Source: Streptomyces glomeratus
Lineage (GTDB): Bacteria; Actinomycetota; Actinomycetes; Streptomycetales; Streptomycetaceae
Direction: 5' to 3'
Length of the DNA: 64,000 bases
NCBI RefSeq assembly: GCF_021462825.1
Contig: NZ_JAKEEB010000009.1
Span: forward strand, 248,001 to 312,000
Shown here: in pieces, positions 32,548 to 41,545 of the stretch
Layout of the letters: each line of letters begins with the position of its first letter
How positions within the stretch are numbered: the first letter of the stretch is position 1
The notes under the pieces: generated by a model
Databases searched by the model: none
What the model saw: the letters and a program-made list of their open reading frames with translations, nothing else
Told to the model about the DNA's origin: nothing
Translations under genes and position numbers: made by a program

Positions 32548-32912
32548 AGCCTGCTCAGACCGTCGAGTGTGTGGTGCATCTTCCCGCGGATCACGTTGAT
32601 GACCCGCTCGCCCTCCGCGGTCAGGACGACGTTCTTGACGCGCCGATCAGAGGGATTGGGCTCGCGGCGCACCAGGCCGCGCTTCTCCAGCCGGTCGATG
32701 ATCCCGGTCATATTGGAGGCGTCACAGGTCAGCGTGGTCGCCAGGACGCTCATGGAGGCGGGCCCGCGGCGCAGCACGTTGAGTGTCTTGCCCTGGCTGG
32801 CCGTGAGGTTCTCGCTCGCGGCGGCGACCGTGAAGTCGCCGTAGTAGGCAGCCAGCGACGCCGAGAGCAGCTCCATGAGCTGGTCGGGGCCGACGTGGGC
32901 GGATCCTGTCAT
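32469..32912 (-). CDS. MarR-family transcriptional regulator
   Basis: The protein has 147 residues from the ATG at 32912 (GTAAGG upstream); a GTG at 32921 is possible. The winged helix has LTASQGKTLNVLRRGPASMSVLATTLTCDASNMTGIIDRLEKRGLV and the wing REPNPSDRRVKNVVLT. Two matching boxes lie in the intergenic region before the divergent MFS gene. The last 26 codons are within copy 2 of the tandem duplication; an identical dead copy lies at 32257-32335. Confidence 0.88.
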   Translation of the reverse strand: MTGSAHVGPDQLMELLSASLAAYYGDFTVAAASENLTASQGKTLNVLRRGPASMSVLATTLTCDASNMTGIIDRLEKRGLVRREPNPSDRRVKNVVLTAEGERVINVIRGKMHHTLDGLSRLDEQERDTLYALLERAFSAQPAATRP

Positions 32913-32935
32913 GCGCGTCACCTTACCCCCGGAAA

Positions 32936-32949
32936 CTTGACGATCTCAA
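32936..32949. promoter_or_regulatory. MarR box 1
   Basis: CTTGA-CGATC-TCAA is a near copy of the palindrome at 32977-32991, lacking only the last base, and sits 24 bp before the MarR start. It probably mediates autoregulation. Confidence 0.6.
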
Positions 32950-32976
32950 ATATCGCTGGCTACGGTCTCGGTATTA

Positions 32977-32991
32977 CTTGAAGATCTCAAG
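32977..32991. promoter_or_regulatory. MarR box 2
   Basis: CTTGA-AGATC-TCAAG is a 5-bp-arm palindrome in a locally AT-rich segment, 52 bp before the MFS GTG. Its distance of 41 bp from box 1 is about four helical turns. It probably controls the MFS gene. Confidence 0.65.
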
Positions 32992-33042
32992 CTTCGACGT
33001 TCTTAAGTAGTTCGTCGAGGTCTCACTTAGGGAAGAGATTCC

Positions 33043-34551
33043 GTGTCTGATGCGCAGCATGCGGCGGCCCGGCGGCCCTCGGCCGACACCGCGGTCGTCC
33101 TGGTGCTCGGCCTTGCCGCGATGGTCGTCTCGATGATGCAGACCCTGGTCGTCCCGATCCTGGGGATCATCCAGAGCGACTTGCACGCCACCACGGCGAA
33201 CGTCAGCTGGGTGACCACCGCCACACTTCTGTCGGCTGCCGTCTTCACCCCGTTGCTCGGCCGCTTCGGCGACCAGCACGGCAAGAAGCCCACCCTCGTC
33301 GGCGTTCTGCTGGTGATGATCGCCGGCTCGGTGCTCGCCGCCACCACCACCTCGCTGACATGGCTGATCGTCGGCCGAGTGATGCAGGGAGCGGCGACCG
33401 CCATCTTTCCGCTCGCCCTCTCCGTGCTGCGCGAAGAGATCAAGCCGGAGAAGCTGCACGGCGCCATGGCCCTGGTCAGTGGCACGCTCGCGTTCGGCAG
33501 CGGGCTCGCCCTGGTCGGCGCGGGGCTTCTGACCCGTGGCTCCGACCCCGACTACCACCGGGTCTTCTGGCTCGCGGTGGTGCTCGCGGTGGTGGCGCTG
33601 GCAGGTGTTCTGTTCACGGTGCCCGCTTCCCGGGCGACGACGGGCGGGCGGACGGACTGGCTGGGAGCGGTCACCCTCGCGACGCTGCTGGTGCTGCTGC
33701 TTCTGCCTGTCTCGCAGGGGCACGAGTGGGGATGGACGTCCGGCCGTACGCTCGGCTGCTTCGTCGGGGCGGTCGCCATGGCGGCTGTGTGGGTCGTCGC
33801 CGAGAACCGGGTCAAGGAACCCATGGTGGACATGAAGATGTTCGCCCACCGGCCCGTTCTCTTCACCAACCTGGCCGGGCTGCTCCTGGGCTTCGCGATG
33901 TTCGCGCAGTTCATCGGCGTCTCGTATCTCGTCCAGATACCCGAAGACGTCGCGGGCTACGGCTTCGGCGCTTCCGTGCTCGGAGCGTCCGTCGTGTATC
34001 TGCTTCCCACCACGCTGGTCTCGCTCGTGGGTGCCCAGTTCGGTGGCGCACTGGTGCGCCGGCTCGGCGCGCGCCTGACCCTGGCCGTAGGAGCCTGCTT
34101 CGGCGTGGTCGGCTTCACCTGGCTGAGCGTCGCGCACGATGCGACGGCCTCCGTGATCGGCGCGGGCATGGTCATCGGGCTGGCGATCAGCTTCGGTTAC
34201 GCCGCCATGCCCGCGCTCATCGTCGCCAGCGTCCCCGCCCACCAGTCCGGCATCGCCAATGGCATCAACTCCATCTCCCGCTCGGTCGGAAGCGCCGTGG
34301 CGAGCGCGGTGATCACCTCGCTGCTGGCGTCGAAGACCATCCCGCTCCCGGACGGAATGCCGGCCCTGCCCCAGGAGAGCCAGTTCACGATGAGCTTCGC
34401 GATCGCCGGAGCAGCCTTCGGCCTGGTCGTCGCCGTTGCCCTGGTCGGAATCAAGTCGGCGCAGGCGCCTCGTACGCCCGTGCTGAGGAAGGTAACGGAG
34501 TCCGGGACGGCGGCGCCTGCAGAAGCGGAATCCGGTGTCGAGCTCGTGTGA
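33043..34551 (+). CDS. MFS transporter, DHA2-type drug exporter
   Basis: The protein has 502 residues with about 14 hydrophobic segments, the DHA2 pattern. Motif A is present between segments 2 and 3 (LGRFGDQHGKKPTLVG), and MQTLVVPILGIIQSDLHATTANVSWV opens the protein in the usual way. GTG 33043 follows AGGGAAGAG. The divergent MarR protein and the two MarR boxes point to ligand-induced efflux. The mycothiol-dependent protein downstream may detoxify the same compound. Confidence 0.9.
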   Translation: MSDAQHAAARRPSADTAVVLVLGLAAMVVSMMQTLVVPILGIIQSDLHATTANVSWVTTATLLSAAVFTPLLGRFGDQHGKKPTLVGVLLVMIAGSVLAATTTSLTWLIVGRVMQGAATAIFPLALSVLREEIKPEKLHGAMALVSGTLAFGSGLALVGAGLLTRGSDPDYHRVFWLAVVLAVVALAGVLFTVPASRATTGGRTDWLGAVTLATLLVLLLLPVSQGHEWGWTSGRTLGCFVGAVAMAAVWVVAENRVKEPMVDMKMFAHRPVLFTNLAGLLLGFAMFAQFIGVSYLVQIPEDVAGYGFGASVLGASVVYLLPTTLVSLVGAQFGGALVRRLGARLTLAVGACFGVVGFTWLSVAHDATASVIGAGMVIGLAISFGYAAMPALIVASVPAHQSGIANGINSISRSVGSAVASAVITSLLASKTIPLPDGMPALPQESQFTMSFAIAGAAFGLVVAVALVGIKSAQAPRTPVLRKVTESGTAAPAEAESGVELV

Positions 34552-34595
34552 CCCGTCGTCGGGCGCACCCGCGGTTTCTCCGAAAGGATGTCACG

Positions 34596-35393
34596 ATGAA
34601 GATGTCTGACCACACCGATCACGCCTCCGAGTCCAGCCCGGTCGACCACCGCTCGGCGGTCGCGGAGGAGACCGCCCGGTTCGTCGCGGCGGTCAAGGAC
34701 GCCGACCTGGCTACGGAGGTGCCCAGTTGCCCTGGCTGGACACTGGCCGACCTGGTCAAGCACACAGGCAGTGTCCAGCGCTGGTTCTCGGTCCTGTTGC
34801 GGGCGCGCATCCAGGAGCCCCCGCGCACGCGCGAAGTGGACCTCCGGCTCCCGGACCGGGAGGACGGATACCCCGACTGGCTGGCCGAGAGCGCCTCCGT
34901 GGCCGCGGACGCCTTCGCAGTCACCGACCCGAACCTGCCGATGTGGGCGTGGGGAGCCGATCAGCACGCCCGTTTCTGGGCGCGCCGGATGCTTTTCGAG
35001 ACCCTGGTGCACCGGGTCGACGCCGAGGTCGCACTCGGCCTCCGGCCCGCGATCGACCGCCCGGTGGCGGTCGACGGGATCGATGAGTTCCTCGTCAATC
35101 TGCCCTACGCCACCTTCTTCGCCCCCCACCTGGCCAACCTGCGCGGCGCCGACAAGACCATCCGCTTCCGCACCACCGACGGGGGCGACGCCTGGCTCGT
35201 CCGCCTGCGGCCCGACGGCTTCGGGCTCGACACCGCTGACCCCACCGTGGGCACCGCCGACGCCACCGTCCAGGGAACCGCGGCCGACCTGCTGCTGCTC
35301 GTCTACGGCCGCCTGCCCTACGAGGCGGAGGCCCTTGCTCACGAGGGAGACGAGCAGCTGCTGGCCCACTGGTTCGCCAACTCCGCGTTCTGA
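34596..35393 (+). CDS. Maleylpyruvate isomerase family, mycothiol-dependent protein
   Basis: The protein has 265 residues from the ATG at 34596 with GAAAGGA upstream. The N-terminal DinB-like domain has VPSCPGWTLADLVKHTGSVQRW, with the metal histidine in KHTGSV and later ETLVHRVDAEVAL. A second C-terminal domain follows (RTTDGGDAWLVRLRPDG, GTAADLLLLVYGR). The family is named for mycothiol-dependent maleylpyruvate isomerase, but most members have unknown substrates. It lies 44 bp after the MFS gene. Confidence 0.85.
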   Translation: MKMSDHTDHASESSPVDHRSAVAEETARFVAAVKDADLATEVPSCPGWTLADLVKHTGSVQRWFSVLLRARIQEPPRTREVDLRLPDREDGYPDWLAESASVAADAFAVTDPNLPMWAWGADQHARFWARRMLFETLVHRVDAEVALGLRPAIDRPVAVDGIDEFLVNLPYATFFAPHLANLRGADKTIRFRTTDGGDAWLVRLRPDGFGLDTADPTVGTADATVQGTAADLLLLVYGRLPYEAEALAHEGDEQLLAHWFANSAF

Positions 35394-35417
35394 GAAGGCG
35401 GTTGGGTCATACCGGCG

Positions 35418-36149
35418 TCACACCGCCGCGCAGCCGTCCGTGGCTTTGGCGTGGGAGCGGGTGACGCCGGGGGTCAGGTCGAGCCGGAGGGCGAGGCCGT
35501 CTTCCCCCGCCTGCGCGCTGGTGGCCCGTACTCCGGAGGGGAGGGCGGGAAGAGGGACCGTGCGCGGCTTCAGGCGCTGGGCCAGTGGGGTGCCGTCGGC
35601 GGCGCCGGGCAGGGCGTCGAGGGGAAGGGTGCGGCCGAGCGCGGTGAGCTCGGTGGGCGTGACGACGAGATTGCCCGCCTCCAGCGTGATGTCGGTGTGG
35701 ACGGTGACCGGCACACCCAGGCTTCCGGCGTTGCCCGTGAGGGTCAGCCCTTTGCCGTCCGTGCCGGGTGTCCATGATGTGCCGTTACTGCCGTTGCCGG
35801 GGAGGCGCTTGGCGAGTTCGGCGTAGGGGATGGTCAGGGTGGCGTCACCGCCATGGGTGGCGCCGCTCGTGGTGACCTGACGCAGATGGGCGTCGAGGGC
35901 CATGGACATGCCGCGGCGCTTGAGGCCGCTGGCGTGGATGTCGACGTCGCCGACGCTTCCACGGAGCAGGTTCACCGACGCCAGCGGGCTGTCGAGGGTG
36001 GCGCTGACGTGGCCGACGGGAGCGAGGCGGCATGCGGCGGCGCGGCTGATGCGCTGCTCGGTGCGGTCCGTGACCACGACGCTGCCGGTCAGCGGCGCTA
36101 TGACCACGACGGCCGTCGTGACGGCGAGCAGGAGGCGTCGGCGGTTCAT
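35418..36149 (-). CDS. LmeA-like (DUF2993) exported lipid-binding protein
   Basis: The protein has 243 residues. An N-terminal signal or anchor (RRRLLLAVTTAVVVIAPLTGSVVV) precedes the DUF2993 pattern: EQRISRAAACRL, SVGDVDIHASGLKRRGMSM and ATLTIPYAELAKRLPG. Mycobacterial LmeA binds phospholipids and takes part in lipomannan maturation. The ATG overlaps the TetR stop. Together with the divergent MMPL exporter it suggests envelope-lipid transport. Confidence 0.82.
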   Translation of the reverse strand: MNRRRLLLAVTTAVVVIAPLTGSVVVTDRTEQRISRAAACRLAPVGHVSATLDSPLASVNLLRGSVGDVDIHASGLKRRGMSMALDAHLRQVTTSGATHGGDATLTIPYAELAKRLPGNGSNGTSWTPGTDGKGLTLTGNAGSLGVPVTVHTDITLEAGNLVVTPTELTALGRTLPLDALPGAADGTPLAQRLKPRTVPLPALPSGVRATSAQAGEDGLALRLDLTPGVTRSHAKATDGCAAV

Positions 36150-36769
36150 GGAGCGGTGTGTCCGATCTGTCGCAGGATCTCGAAAGCCTGAGGGAGCAGG
36201 ACGGCCGGCCGGTGCGTGCCGGCGGCGCGGCGGCCGCGCTGGGTGCGCAGGATGGCGCGGACGGTTCCGAGTGCGGCGCCGGCGACCACCGCGGCGTGCA
36301 GGTCGGCGTCCGGTGTCTCGGGGGGAAGCCGGTCGAGGACCAGACGAGTCAGGCGCTCCTCGAACTCGGCGAAGACCTGGATCAGCCGAGCCGCGATCAG
36401 CTGTTCGGTTCCGTCCAGGGGGTGGGTGAGGGCGGTCAGACTGGTGCTCCGGAAGAGGGCGGCTGCCGCCAGCAGGGCGTTGTAGACCGCGTCGAGCGGT
36501 GGTTCCTCCAACGGGCGTTGTGCCAGGGCCTGTTCGACGGCGCTGAAGAGTTCGATCCCGTCGGGCAGGAGCAGGTCTTCTTTGCTGTCGAAATAGCGGA
36601 AGAACGTGCGGGTGGACACGTTCGCGCAGGCGGCGATCTCGGCGACGGTGGTGTCGGCGAAGCCCTGTTCGGCGAAGAGCTGGGCGGCGCAGGCACGCAA
36701 CTGCTGTCGGGTCCGGTCCTTCTTGCGTTCCCGCAGTCCTGGGGCGGGCGCGGGTTCATCGGTGGGCAT
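36146..36769 (-). CDS. TetR-family regulator of the LmeA/MMPL locus
   Basis: From the ATG at 36769 the protein has 207 residues; the upstream GTG 36790 would lie inside the operator. The helix-turn-helix is TTVAEIAACANVSTRTFFRYFDSKEDLL. The C-terminal domain (LLAAAALFRSTSLTALTHPLDGTEQ) is MftR-like. Its stop overlaps the LmeA-like gene, and it diverges from the MMPL gene across the inverted repeat at 36784-36799. Confidence 0.85.
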   Translation of the reverse strand: MPTDEPAPAPGLRERKKDRTRQQLRACAAQLFAEQGFADTTVAEIAACANVSTRTFFRYFDSKEDLLLPDGIELFSAVEQALAQRPLEEPPLDAVYNALLAAAALFRSTSLTALTHPLDGTEQLIAARLIQVFAEFEERLTRLVLDRLPPETPDADLHAAVVAGAALGTVRAILRTQRGRRAAGTHRPAVLLPQAFEILRQIGHTAP

Positions 36770-36783
36770 GACATCAGCATAAC

Positions 36784-36799
36784 TTGTCACTCATGACAA
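36784..36799. promoter_or_regulatory. Operator between TetR and MMPL genes
   Basis: TTGTCA-CTCA-TGACAA is a 6-bp-arm inverted repeat in the divergent region; a further GTGACAC half-site lies 12-18 bp to the right. It is the probable binding site of the adjacent TetR protein. Confidence 0.6.
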
Positions 36800-36869
36800 A
36801 TGGCAGTCGTGACACTTTTGGTCTACCGTCGCCTCCAGCAACCCCTCCGACCGGACGCTGGAGCCTGCC

Positions 36870-39044
36870 GTGCGCGCGCAACCCGACCTCGAGACACCGA
36901 TATCGCCCGCCCCCGAGCAACCCGTCGGCAGGCTCACCCGGCTGGGCGGGTGGTGTGCCCGCCACCCCGTCGTGGTGATCGCTTGCTGGCTGCTGGCCCT
37001 GGCGGCAGCGCTGGCCGGCCGGCATGTCGCGGCACCCGTCTTCAGTGACCAGGTGACCTTGCGGGGCACGCAGTCCAGCACCGGCGCCGACCTGCTCGCA
37101 GCCCACTCGCCCGGCGCCGGCAGCTCCAGCGGCCGCGTCGTCTTCCACAGCGACACCGAAGCCGTGATGTCCAGGCCGTCGGTGAGCCGTTCGGTGAGCG
37201 GTCTCGGGAAGCTGCCCCATGTGACGTCCGCCTCCACTTTGGTGGTCAGCGAGGACGGACACACCGCGTACACCACCGTGCGGTTCGATGTGCAGGCCAA
37301 GACCCTCGGCCACGACTACACCGGGCAACTGGACCGGGCGACGGAGCCGGCCCGTGACGCGCACCTGCAGGTCTCGTACGGCGGCGACCTCGACCCGGTC
37401 ACCCGGCAGCCCGCCAACGACCGGCTCAGCGAACTGGTGGGCATAGCAGCCGCCCTGCTGGTGCTGCTCCTCGCCTTCGGCAGCATCCTCGCCGCACTGC
37501 TGCCCCTGATCACCGCCCTGATCGCGGTGGGCACCGGCATCGGAGTCGTCGGCATCGTCGCCGGGACCGTGTCCTTCGCCACCGCGGCGCCGACCCTGGC
37601 CACCATGATCGGTCTCGGCGTCGGCATCGACTACGCCCTCTTCCTGACCACTCGGTTCCGGCAGGACCTGATCGACGGTCACGGCCCGGTGACCGCCGCC
37701 GCCCGCACCACCGCCGGCAGCGGCCGCGCCGTCCTGGTCGCAGGCATCACCGTCGTAGTGGCCATGCTCGGCCTCTATGCCTGCGGCCTGTCCTTCATCG
37801 GCAAGCTCGGTCTCGCCGCCTCCATCGCCGTCGTGATCACCGCGACCGCCGCGGTCACCCTGGTCCCCGCCGCTCTCAGCCTGACCGGCCGCCGCATCGA
37901 CCGGTTCGCACTGCGCCGGCCGGTCGCCGAAACCTCCGGTGACCGCGACGGATGGCACCGCTACGCCGCCCGCGTCGCCCGGCACCCCTGGCGATACCTC
38001 GCCGCCGGCACTGCGGTGCTGGCTCTCCTCGCCGTTCCCGCCCTGTCCATGCGCCTGGGCCACGTCGACGCAAGCGCCGACCCCTCGGGCACGACCAGCC
38101 GCACCGCCTACGATCTCGTCGCCGACGCGACCGGGCCCGGGTTCGGTCCCGGCGCCAACGCGCCGCTGGCCGTGGTCATCGATCTCGGCGCCGACCGGAC
38201 CCGCGCGTCGAGCCTGGCCACGACCGTGCAGCAGGCCCTGCACAACACGCCGGATGTCGCCGATGCGACCAGCCTCCGGCCCAGCCCGGACGGAAGGCTT
38301 CTGACGGCCACCGTCACCCCTGCCCACGGCCCTCAGGACGAGACCACCAGCTCCCTGGTGACCACCCTGGTCGACCACACCCTCCCCGACGCCCTCCGCG
38401 GCACCACCGCCCGCGGCTACGTCACCGGCACCACCGCCGCCCAGGTCGACTTCCGCGACACCGTCCGGCAGCGCCTGCCCGTCATCATCGCCACCGTCCT
38501 CGCCGCGGCCTTCCTGCTGCTGATGACCGTGTTCCGCAGCCTGGTCATCCCGCTCAAGGCGGTCCTGCTCAACCTGGCCACCACCGCCGCCTCCTACGGC
38601 GTTCTCACCGCCGTCTTCCAATGGGGCTGGGGCAGCAGCCTGCTCGGCCTGCACGAACCGGTGCCGATCGAGTCCTACGTCCCGATGATGATGTTCGCCA
38701 TCGTCTTCGGGCTCTCGATGGACTACGAGATCTTCCTGCTCTCCCGTATCGCCGACGTCTGGCACACCACCGCCGACAACACACGCTCCGTCGGGACCGG
38801 GCTGGCGGCCACCGGCCGTGTCATCTCCAGCGCGGCCCTCATCATGACCGCCGTCTTCCTCTCCTTCACCGCCTCACCCACCGTCGTGGTGAAGATGCTC
38901 GCTCTCGGTCTCGCCGTCAGTGTCGTCCTCGACGCCACTCTCGTCCGCCTCGTCCTCGTCCCCTCCAGCATGTTCCTCCTCGGGCGTGCCAACTGGTGGC
39001 TCCCTGCGTGGCTGGAGCGGCGCCTGCCCCATCTGCACGCCTGA
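36870..39044 (+). CDS. MMPL/RND-family membrane exporter
   Basis: The protein has 724 residues from a GTG at 36870 with GGAG upstream. It shows the two-repeat MMPL plan: one segment at residues 25-45, an extracytoplasmic loop, and five segments containing GLGVGIDYALFLTTRFRQDL; then the repeat with GLSMDYEIFLLSRIAD in the second half. The Asp-Tyr pairs in these segments are the proton-relay signature. Such proteins export lipids or drugs in actinobacteria. Confidence 0.9.
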   Translation: MRAQPDLETPISPAPEQPVGRLTRLGGWCARHPVVVIACWLLALAAALAGRHVAAPVFSDQVTLRGTQSSTGADLLAAHSPGAGSSSGRVVFHSDTEAVMSRPSVSRSVSGLGKLPHVTSASTLVVSEDGHTAYTTVRFDVQAKTLGHDYTGQLDRATEPARDAHLQVSYGGDLDPVTRQPANDRLSELVGIAAALLVLLLAFGSILAALLPLITALIAVGTGIGVVGIVAGTVSFATAAPTLATMIGLGVGIDYALFLTTRFRQDLIDGHGPVTAAARTTAGSGRAVLVAGITVVVAMLGLYACGLSFIGKLGLAASIAVVITATAAVTLVPAALSLTGRRIDRFALRRPVAETSGDRDGWHRYAARVARHPWRYLAAGTAVLALLAVPALSMRLGHVDASADPSGTTSRTAYDLVADATGPGFGPGANAPLAVVIDLGADRTRASSLATTVQQALHNTPDVADATSLRPSPDGRLLTATVTPAHGPQDETTSSLVTTLVDHTLPDALRGTTARGYVTGTTAAQVDFRDTVRQRLPVIIATVLAAAFLLLMTVFRSLVIPLKAVLLNLATTAASYGVLTAVFQWGWGSSLLGLHEPVPIESYVPMMMFAIVFGLSMDYEIFLLSRIADVWHTTADNTRSVGTGLAATGRVISSAALIMTAVFLSFTASPTVVVKMLALGLAVSVVLDATLVRLVLVPSSMFLLGRANWWLPAWLERRLPHLHA

Positions 39045-39098
39045 CCCGCACGGAGAGGCCGGCCATGAGCACACACCGCAGTGCCGCGGGCCGTGTGC

Positions 39099-39512
39099 TC
39101 ACGCCAGGTCGATGCCCAACTCGCTGTCCGGGCGGCAGAAGTGGCACGCGGTGACGTTCGGGTCGGTGAGCGCGGCCCGCGCCTCGTCGGCCCTGACCGG
39201 GTGAACCGTGCCCTCGGTCATCGTGCAGCCGGTCAGGTGGATCAGGGCGGGCTCGGGCCCGTTCGGGGTGCGTTTCTGCTGTACGACGTATCCGGCTTTC
39301 GGCGGTGGAAGGGCGAAGCCGGGCAGCGTCGTCGCGTCCTTCACACGCGGCCCGCGTTGCCGCGGTCCGCGGTCCGTGCGGGCGAGGGCCTCTCGTACGG
39401 CGTCGCGTTGGAGCCGCAGATAGATGCCGACGGTCTCGTTCTCGGTGATCTGCCGGTCGAGATGGTCAAGGATCGCCCGGAGCCGGGACGGGTCAGGCGG
39501 CAGCAGGGACAT
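39099..39512 (-). CDS. DUF6233 family protein
   Basis: The protein has 137 residues from ATG 39512; ATG 39524 lies directly on a GGAGG sequence and is less likely. MSLLPPDPSRLRAILDHLDR at the N-terminus, ETVGIYLRLQRDAVREAL, and the C-terminal TGCTMTEGTVHPVRADEARAAL with TACHFCRPDSELGIDLA match the Streptomyces DUF6233 family. The Cys pair (CHFC) and a further Cys may bind metal. The function is unknown. Confidence 0.75.
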   Translation of the reverse strand: MSLLPPDPSRLRAILDHLDRQITENETVGIYLRLQRDAVREALARTDRGPRQRGPRVKDATTLPGFALPPPKAGYVVQQKRTPNGPEPALIHLTGCTMTEGTVHPVRADEARAALTDPNVTACHFCRPDSELGIDLA

Positions 39513-39551
39513 GGCGCGCACCATCCCTCCAGGGGATGAGCCCGCTCATCG

Positions 39552-39758
39552 TCAGCTCTTTCCTCCCCGCCCGGCGGCGTACAGGGCCGACCGGGCAGCC
39601 GCTCCACGGCCGTTCTCCCAGTGCGGGTGGAACATCACCCCGGTCGACAGCCGGAGGAGGCGCCGCCGCAGGGCTGTGCCCGGACGTGCGGCGAGCCGGC
39701 GGTAGGTGGCGTGCCACTCCTCAAGGGCCTGGGCGAGGTCGTCGGGAATCGGTCGCAT
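39552..39758 (-). CDS. Small unknown protein
   Basis: The ATG at 39758 gives 68 residues, rich in Arg and Ala, beginning MRPIPDDLAQALEEWHATYR. A short basic central helix (TALRRRLLRLS) precedes a HPHWENG segment. It lies 39 bp upstream of the DUF6233 gene on the same strand, and similar short proteins accompany it in Streptomyces as far as I recall. No domain is recognised. Confidence 0.5.
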   Translation of the reverse strand: MRPIPDDLAQALEEWHATYRRLAARPGTALRRRLLRLSTGVMFHPHWENGRGAAARSALYAAGRGGKS

Positions 39759-39925
39759 GGCCGAATTCAATCATGTGTTCGATTTTCTGGGCGAGCGACT
39801 CGTCGTACCGGAGCGGCTCGGCATATCGCTGGTGACCCCGGCGGTGCGGGAGCGCCGCGGCAGGGCGGCGTGGACGGCCACCGGCCCCGCCAGTCGCGCC
39901 GGCCTGGTTCAGGCCCTCTTGCGCG

Positions 39926-40705
39926 CTACGCCCCCGTAGAAGCCGATCTCCTCGGATCCCGCCGGCGGAGGGTCTCCGGGCGCCAGAACGGGACCTGGGC
40001 CAGGCCGGGTTCCAGGAGTTCGAAGCCGGTGAAGAACCGCTCGACCTCTGCGCGCGACCGCAGGTTCAGGGTGGCGGTGGCCTTGTTGTAGACGGCCTGG
40101 GCGTCACTGCGGTCGGCGAAGTCGCCTGTGGCGTGCGAAAGCACCAGGAAGCTTCCGGCCGGAAGCGCGTCCCGCAGGGTGGCGACGACCTGCCCGGGCC
40201 GCTCCGCATCGGTGAGGAAGTGGAGGACGGCCACCAGGAGCAGGGCGACCGGCTCGCCGAAGTCGATGACTTCGCGGACGCCGGGATGGCCGACGATGGC
40301 CCGCGGGTCGCGCAGGTCGCCGAGGACGACGCCGGTCGCGCCCAATCCGCCGAGCAGCGCGTCCGCATGTGCCTTGACGATCGGATCGTTGTCGACGTAC
40401 GCGACCCGCACGTCGGGCGCCACCTCGTGGGCGACCTCGTGCACATTCGGTGAGGTGGGCAGCCCGGTGCCGATGTCGAGGATCTGGCGGACCCCGCCGC
40501 TGACGACATGACGGACGGCGCGCCGGAGGAAGTCACGGTTGGCCCTCAGGCCCATCCGCACCTCGGGTGCGGCGGCGGCGAGTTCGTCGCCGGCCTGTTG
40601 GTCCACGGCGTAGTTGTCCTTGCCGCCCAGCAGGTAGTCGTAGATGCGTGCGGGATGCGGCCTGCTGGTGTCGATCTCCTCGGCACGGAAGCCGTCCTGT
40701 CGCAC
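39926..40705 (-). CDS. S-adenosylmethionine-dependent methyltransferase, DUF574/Methyltransf_19 type
   Basis: The GTG at 40705 with GAGGGGA upstream gives 259 residues. It starts with the family opening IDTSRPHPARIYDYLLGGKDNY, then LDIGTGLPTSPNVHEVA (SAM-binding), VAYVDNDPIVKAHA and ALLLVAVLHFLTD. The family is abundant in Streptomyces, often in dozens of copies, and its methyl acceptors are mostly unknown. Confidence 0.88.
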   Translation of the reverse strand: MRQDGFRAEEIDTSRPHPARIYDYLLGGKDNYAVDQQAGDELAAAAPEVRMGLRANRDFLRRAVRHVVSGGVRQILDIGTGLPTSPNVHEVAHEVAPDVRVAYVDNDPIVKAHADALLGGLGATGVVLGDLRDPRAIVGHPGVREVIDFGEPVALLLVAVLHFLTDAERPGQVVATLRDALPAGSFLVLSHATGDFADRSDAQAVYNKATATLNLRSRAEVERFFTGFELLEPGLAQVPFWRPETLRRRDPRRSASTGA

Positions 40706-40774
40706 GCTGAGATCCCCTCGAGGCCGCCGCGGCCGCCTTGCCCGCCCACGGCCGAGGACAGCTTGCCACATCGG

Positions 40775-41545
40775 CTACCGGGCGGTTGCGAAGTCCTGGG
40801 TCCAGTAGTCGCCGGGCTGTGCGAGTCCGACGCCGATCTGCTTGAACGCACAGTCGAGGATGTTGGCCCTGTGGCCGGGGCTGGACATCCATCCCGCCAT
40901 GACCTGCTCGGGAGTGGCGTAACCGTAGGCGACGTTCTCGCCGTAGGTGCTCCAGCTGTAGCCGGCACGCGTGATCCGGTCGCCTGGGGAGGAGCCGTCG
41001 GACCCGGTGTGTGACATGTTCCGGTGCGAGGCCATGTCCTCGCTGTGTGCCTGGGCCACCTTGGTCAGGGTCGCGTTGAGGGTCACCGGCGAGCAACCGG
41101 CCTTGCTGCGCTCGGCGTTGACGAGTTGCACGATGCGGGCGACGGTGCCGGACGCCGTGGCGGTGGCTTTCGGGGCGCTCGGAGAGGCGGGCGTCGCGGA
41201 GGCGGTGGTCTTGACGGGGCTGGGGGCGGTGGCCCTGGGTTTCGGTGCGGTTGTCTTCCTCGGGGCGGCCGTCTTCTTCGGTGCGGGCTTCGCCGGGGTG
41301 CTCGCGAGGGCGGTCGCAGTCTTCGATGTCCACCACGGGGTGGCCTCGTCCGGATTTCCGGAGACGTTACGGCCGGCGTTGTTCCACGCGGCATCGGCCG
41401 CATGCCTCCCGGCGCGTGACCGATGTTCTCCGCTGTCGCGCCAGTGGACGCAGGCCATGGCCACGGGAGGCACGCCCACGGCGCCCACAGCGATGGCGGC
41501 GATGACTATTCGCCGGTAACGCTTCTCTTTGCGGTGCTCACCCAT
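40775..41545 (-). CDS. Secreted CAP-domain protein
   Basis: The protein has 256 residues from the ATG at 41545. A basic start (GEHRKEKRYRRI) and hydrophobic segment (VIAAIAVGAVGVPPVAMA) form a signal or anchor. A low-complexity Ala/Pro/Lys/Thr linker at about residues 75-130 looks like a cell-wall-spanning spacer. The CAP domain follows: VNAERSKAGCSPVTLN, HSEDMASHRNMSHTG with the His, GENVAYGYATPEQVMAGWM and GHRANILDCAFKQIGVG with the second His. Actinobacterial CAP proteins are exported and of unknown enzymatic role. Confidence 0.88.
   Translation of the reverse strand: MGEHRKEKRYRRIVIAAIAVGAVGVPPVAMACVHWRDSGEHRSRAGRHAADAAWNNAGRNVSGNPDEATPWWTSKTATALASTPAKPAPKKTAAPRKTTAPKPRATAPSPVKTTASATPASPSAPKATATASGTVARIVQLVNAERSKAGCSPVTLNATLTKVAQAHSEDMASHRNMSHTGSDGSSPGDRITRAGYSWSTYGENVAYGYATPEQVMAGWMSSPGHRANILDCAFKQIGVGLAQPGDYWTQDFATAR

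Noticed and set aside
39757..39939. A 60-codon plus-strand frame beginning MAEFNHVFDFLGERL
   Set aside because: It starts on top of the oppositely oriented small gene, lacks a ribosome site and shows no motif, so it cannot be supported.
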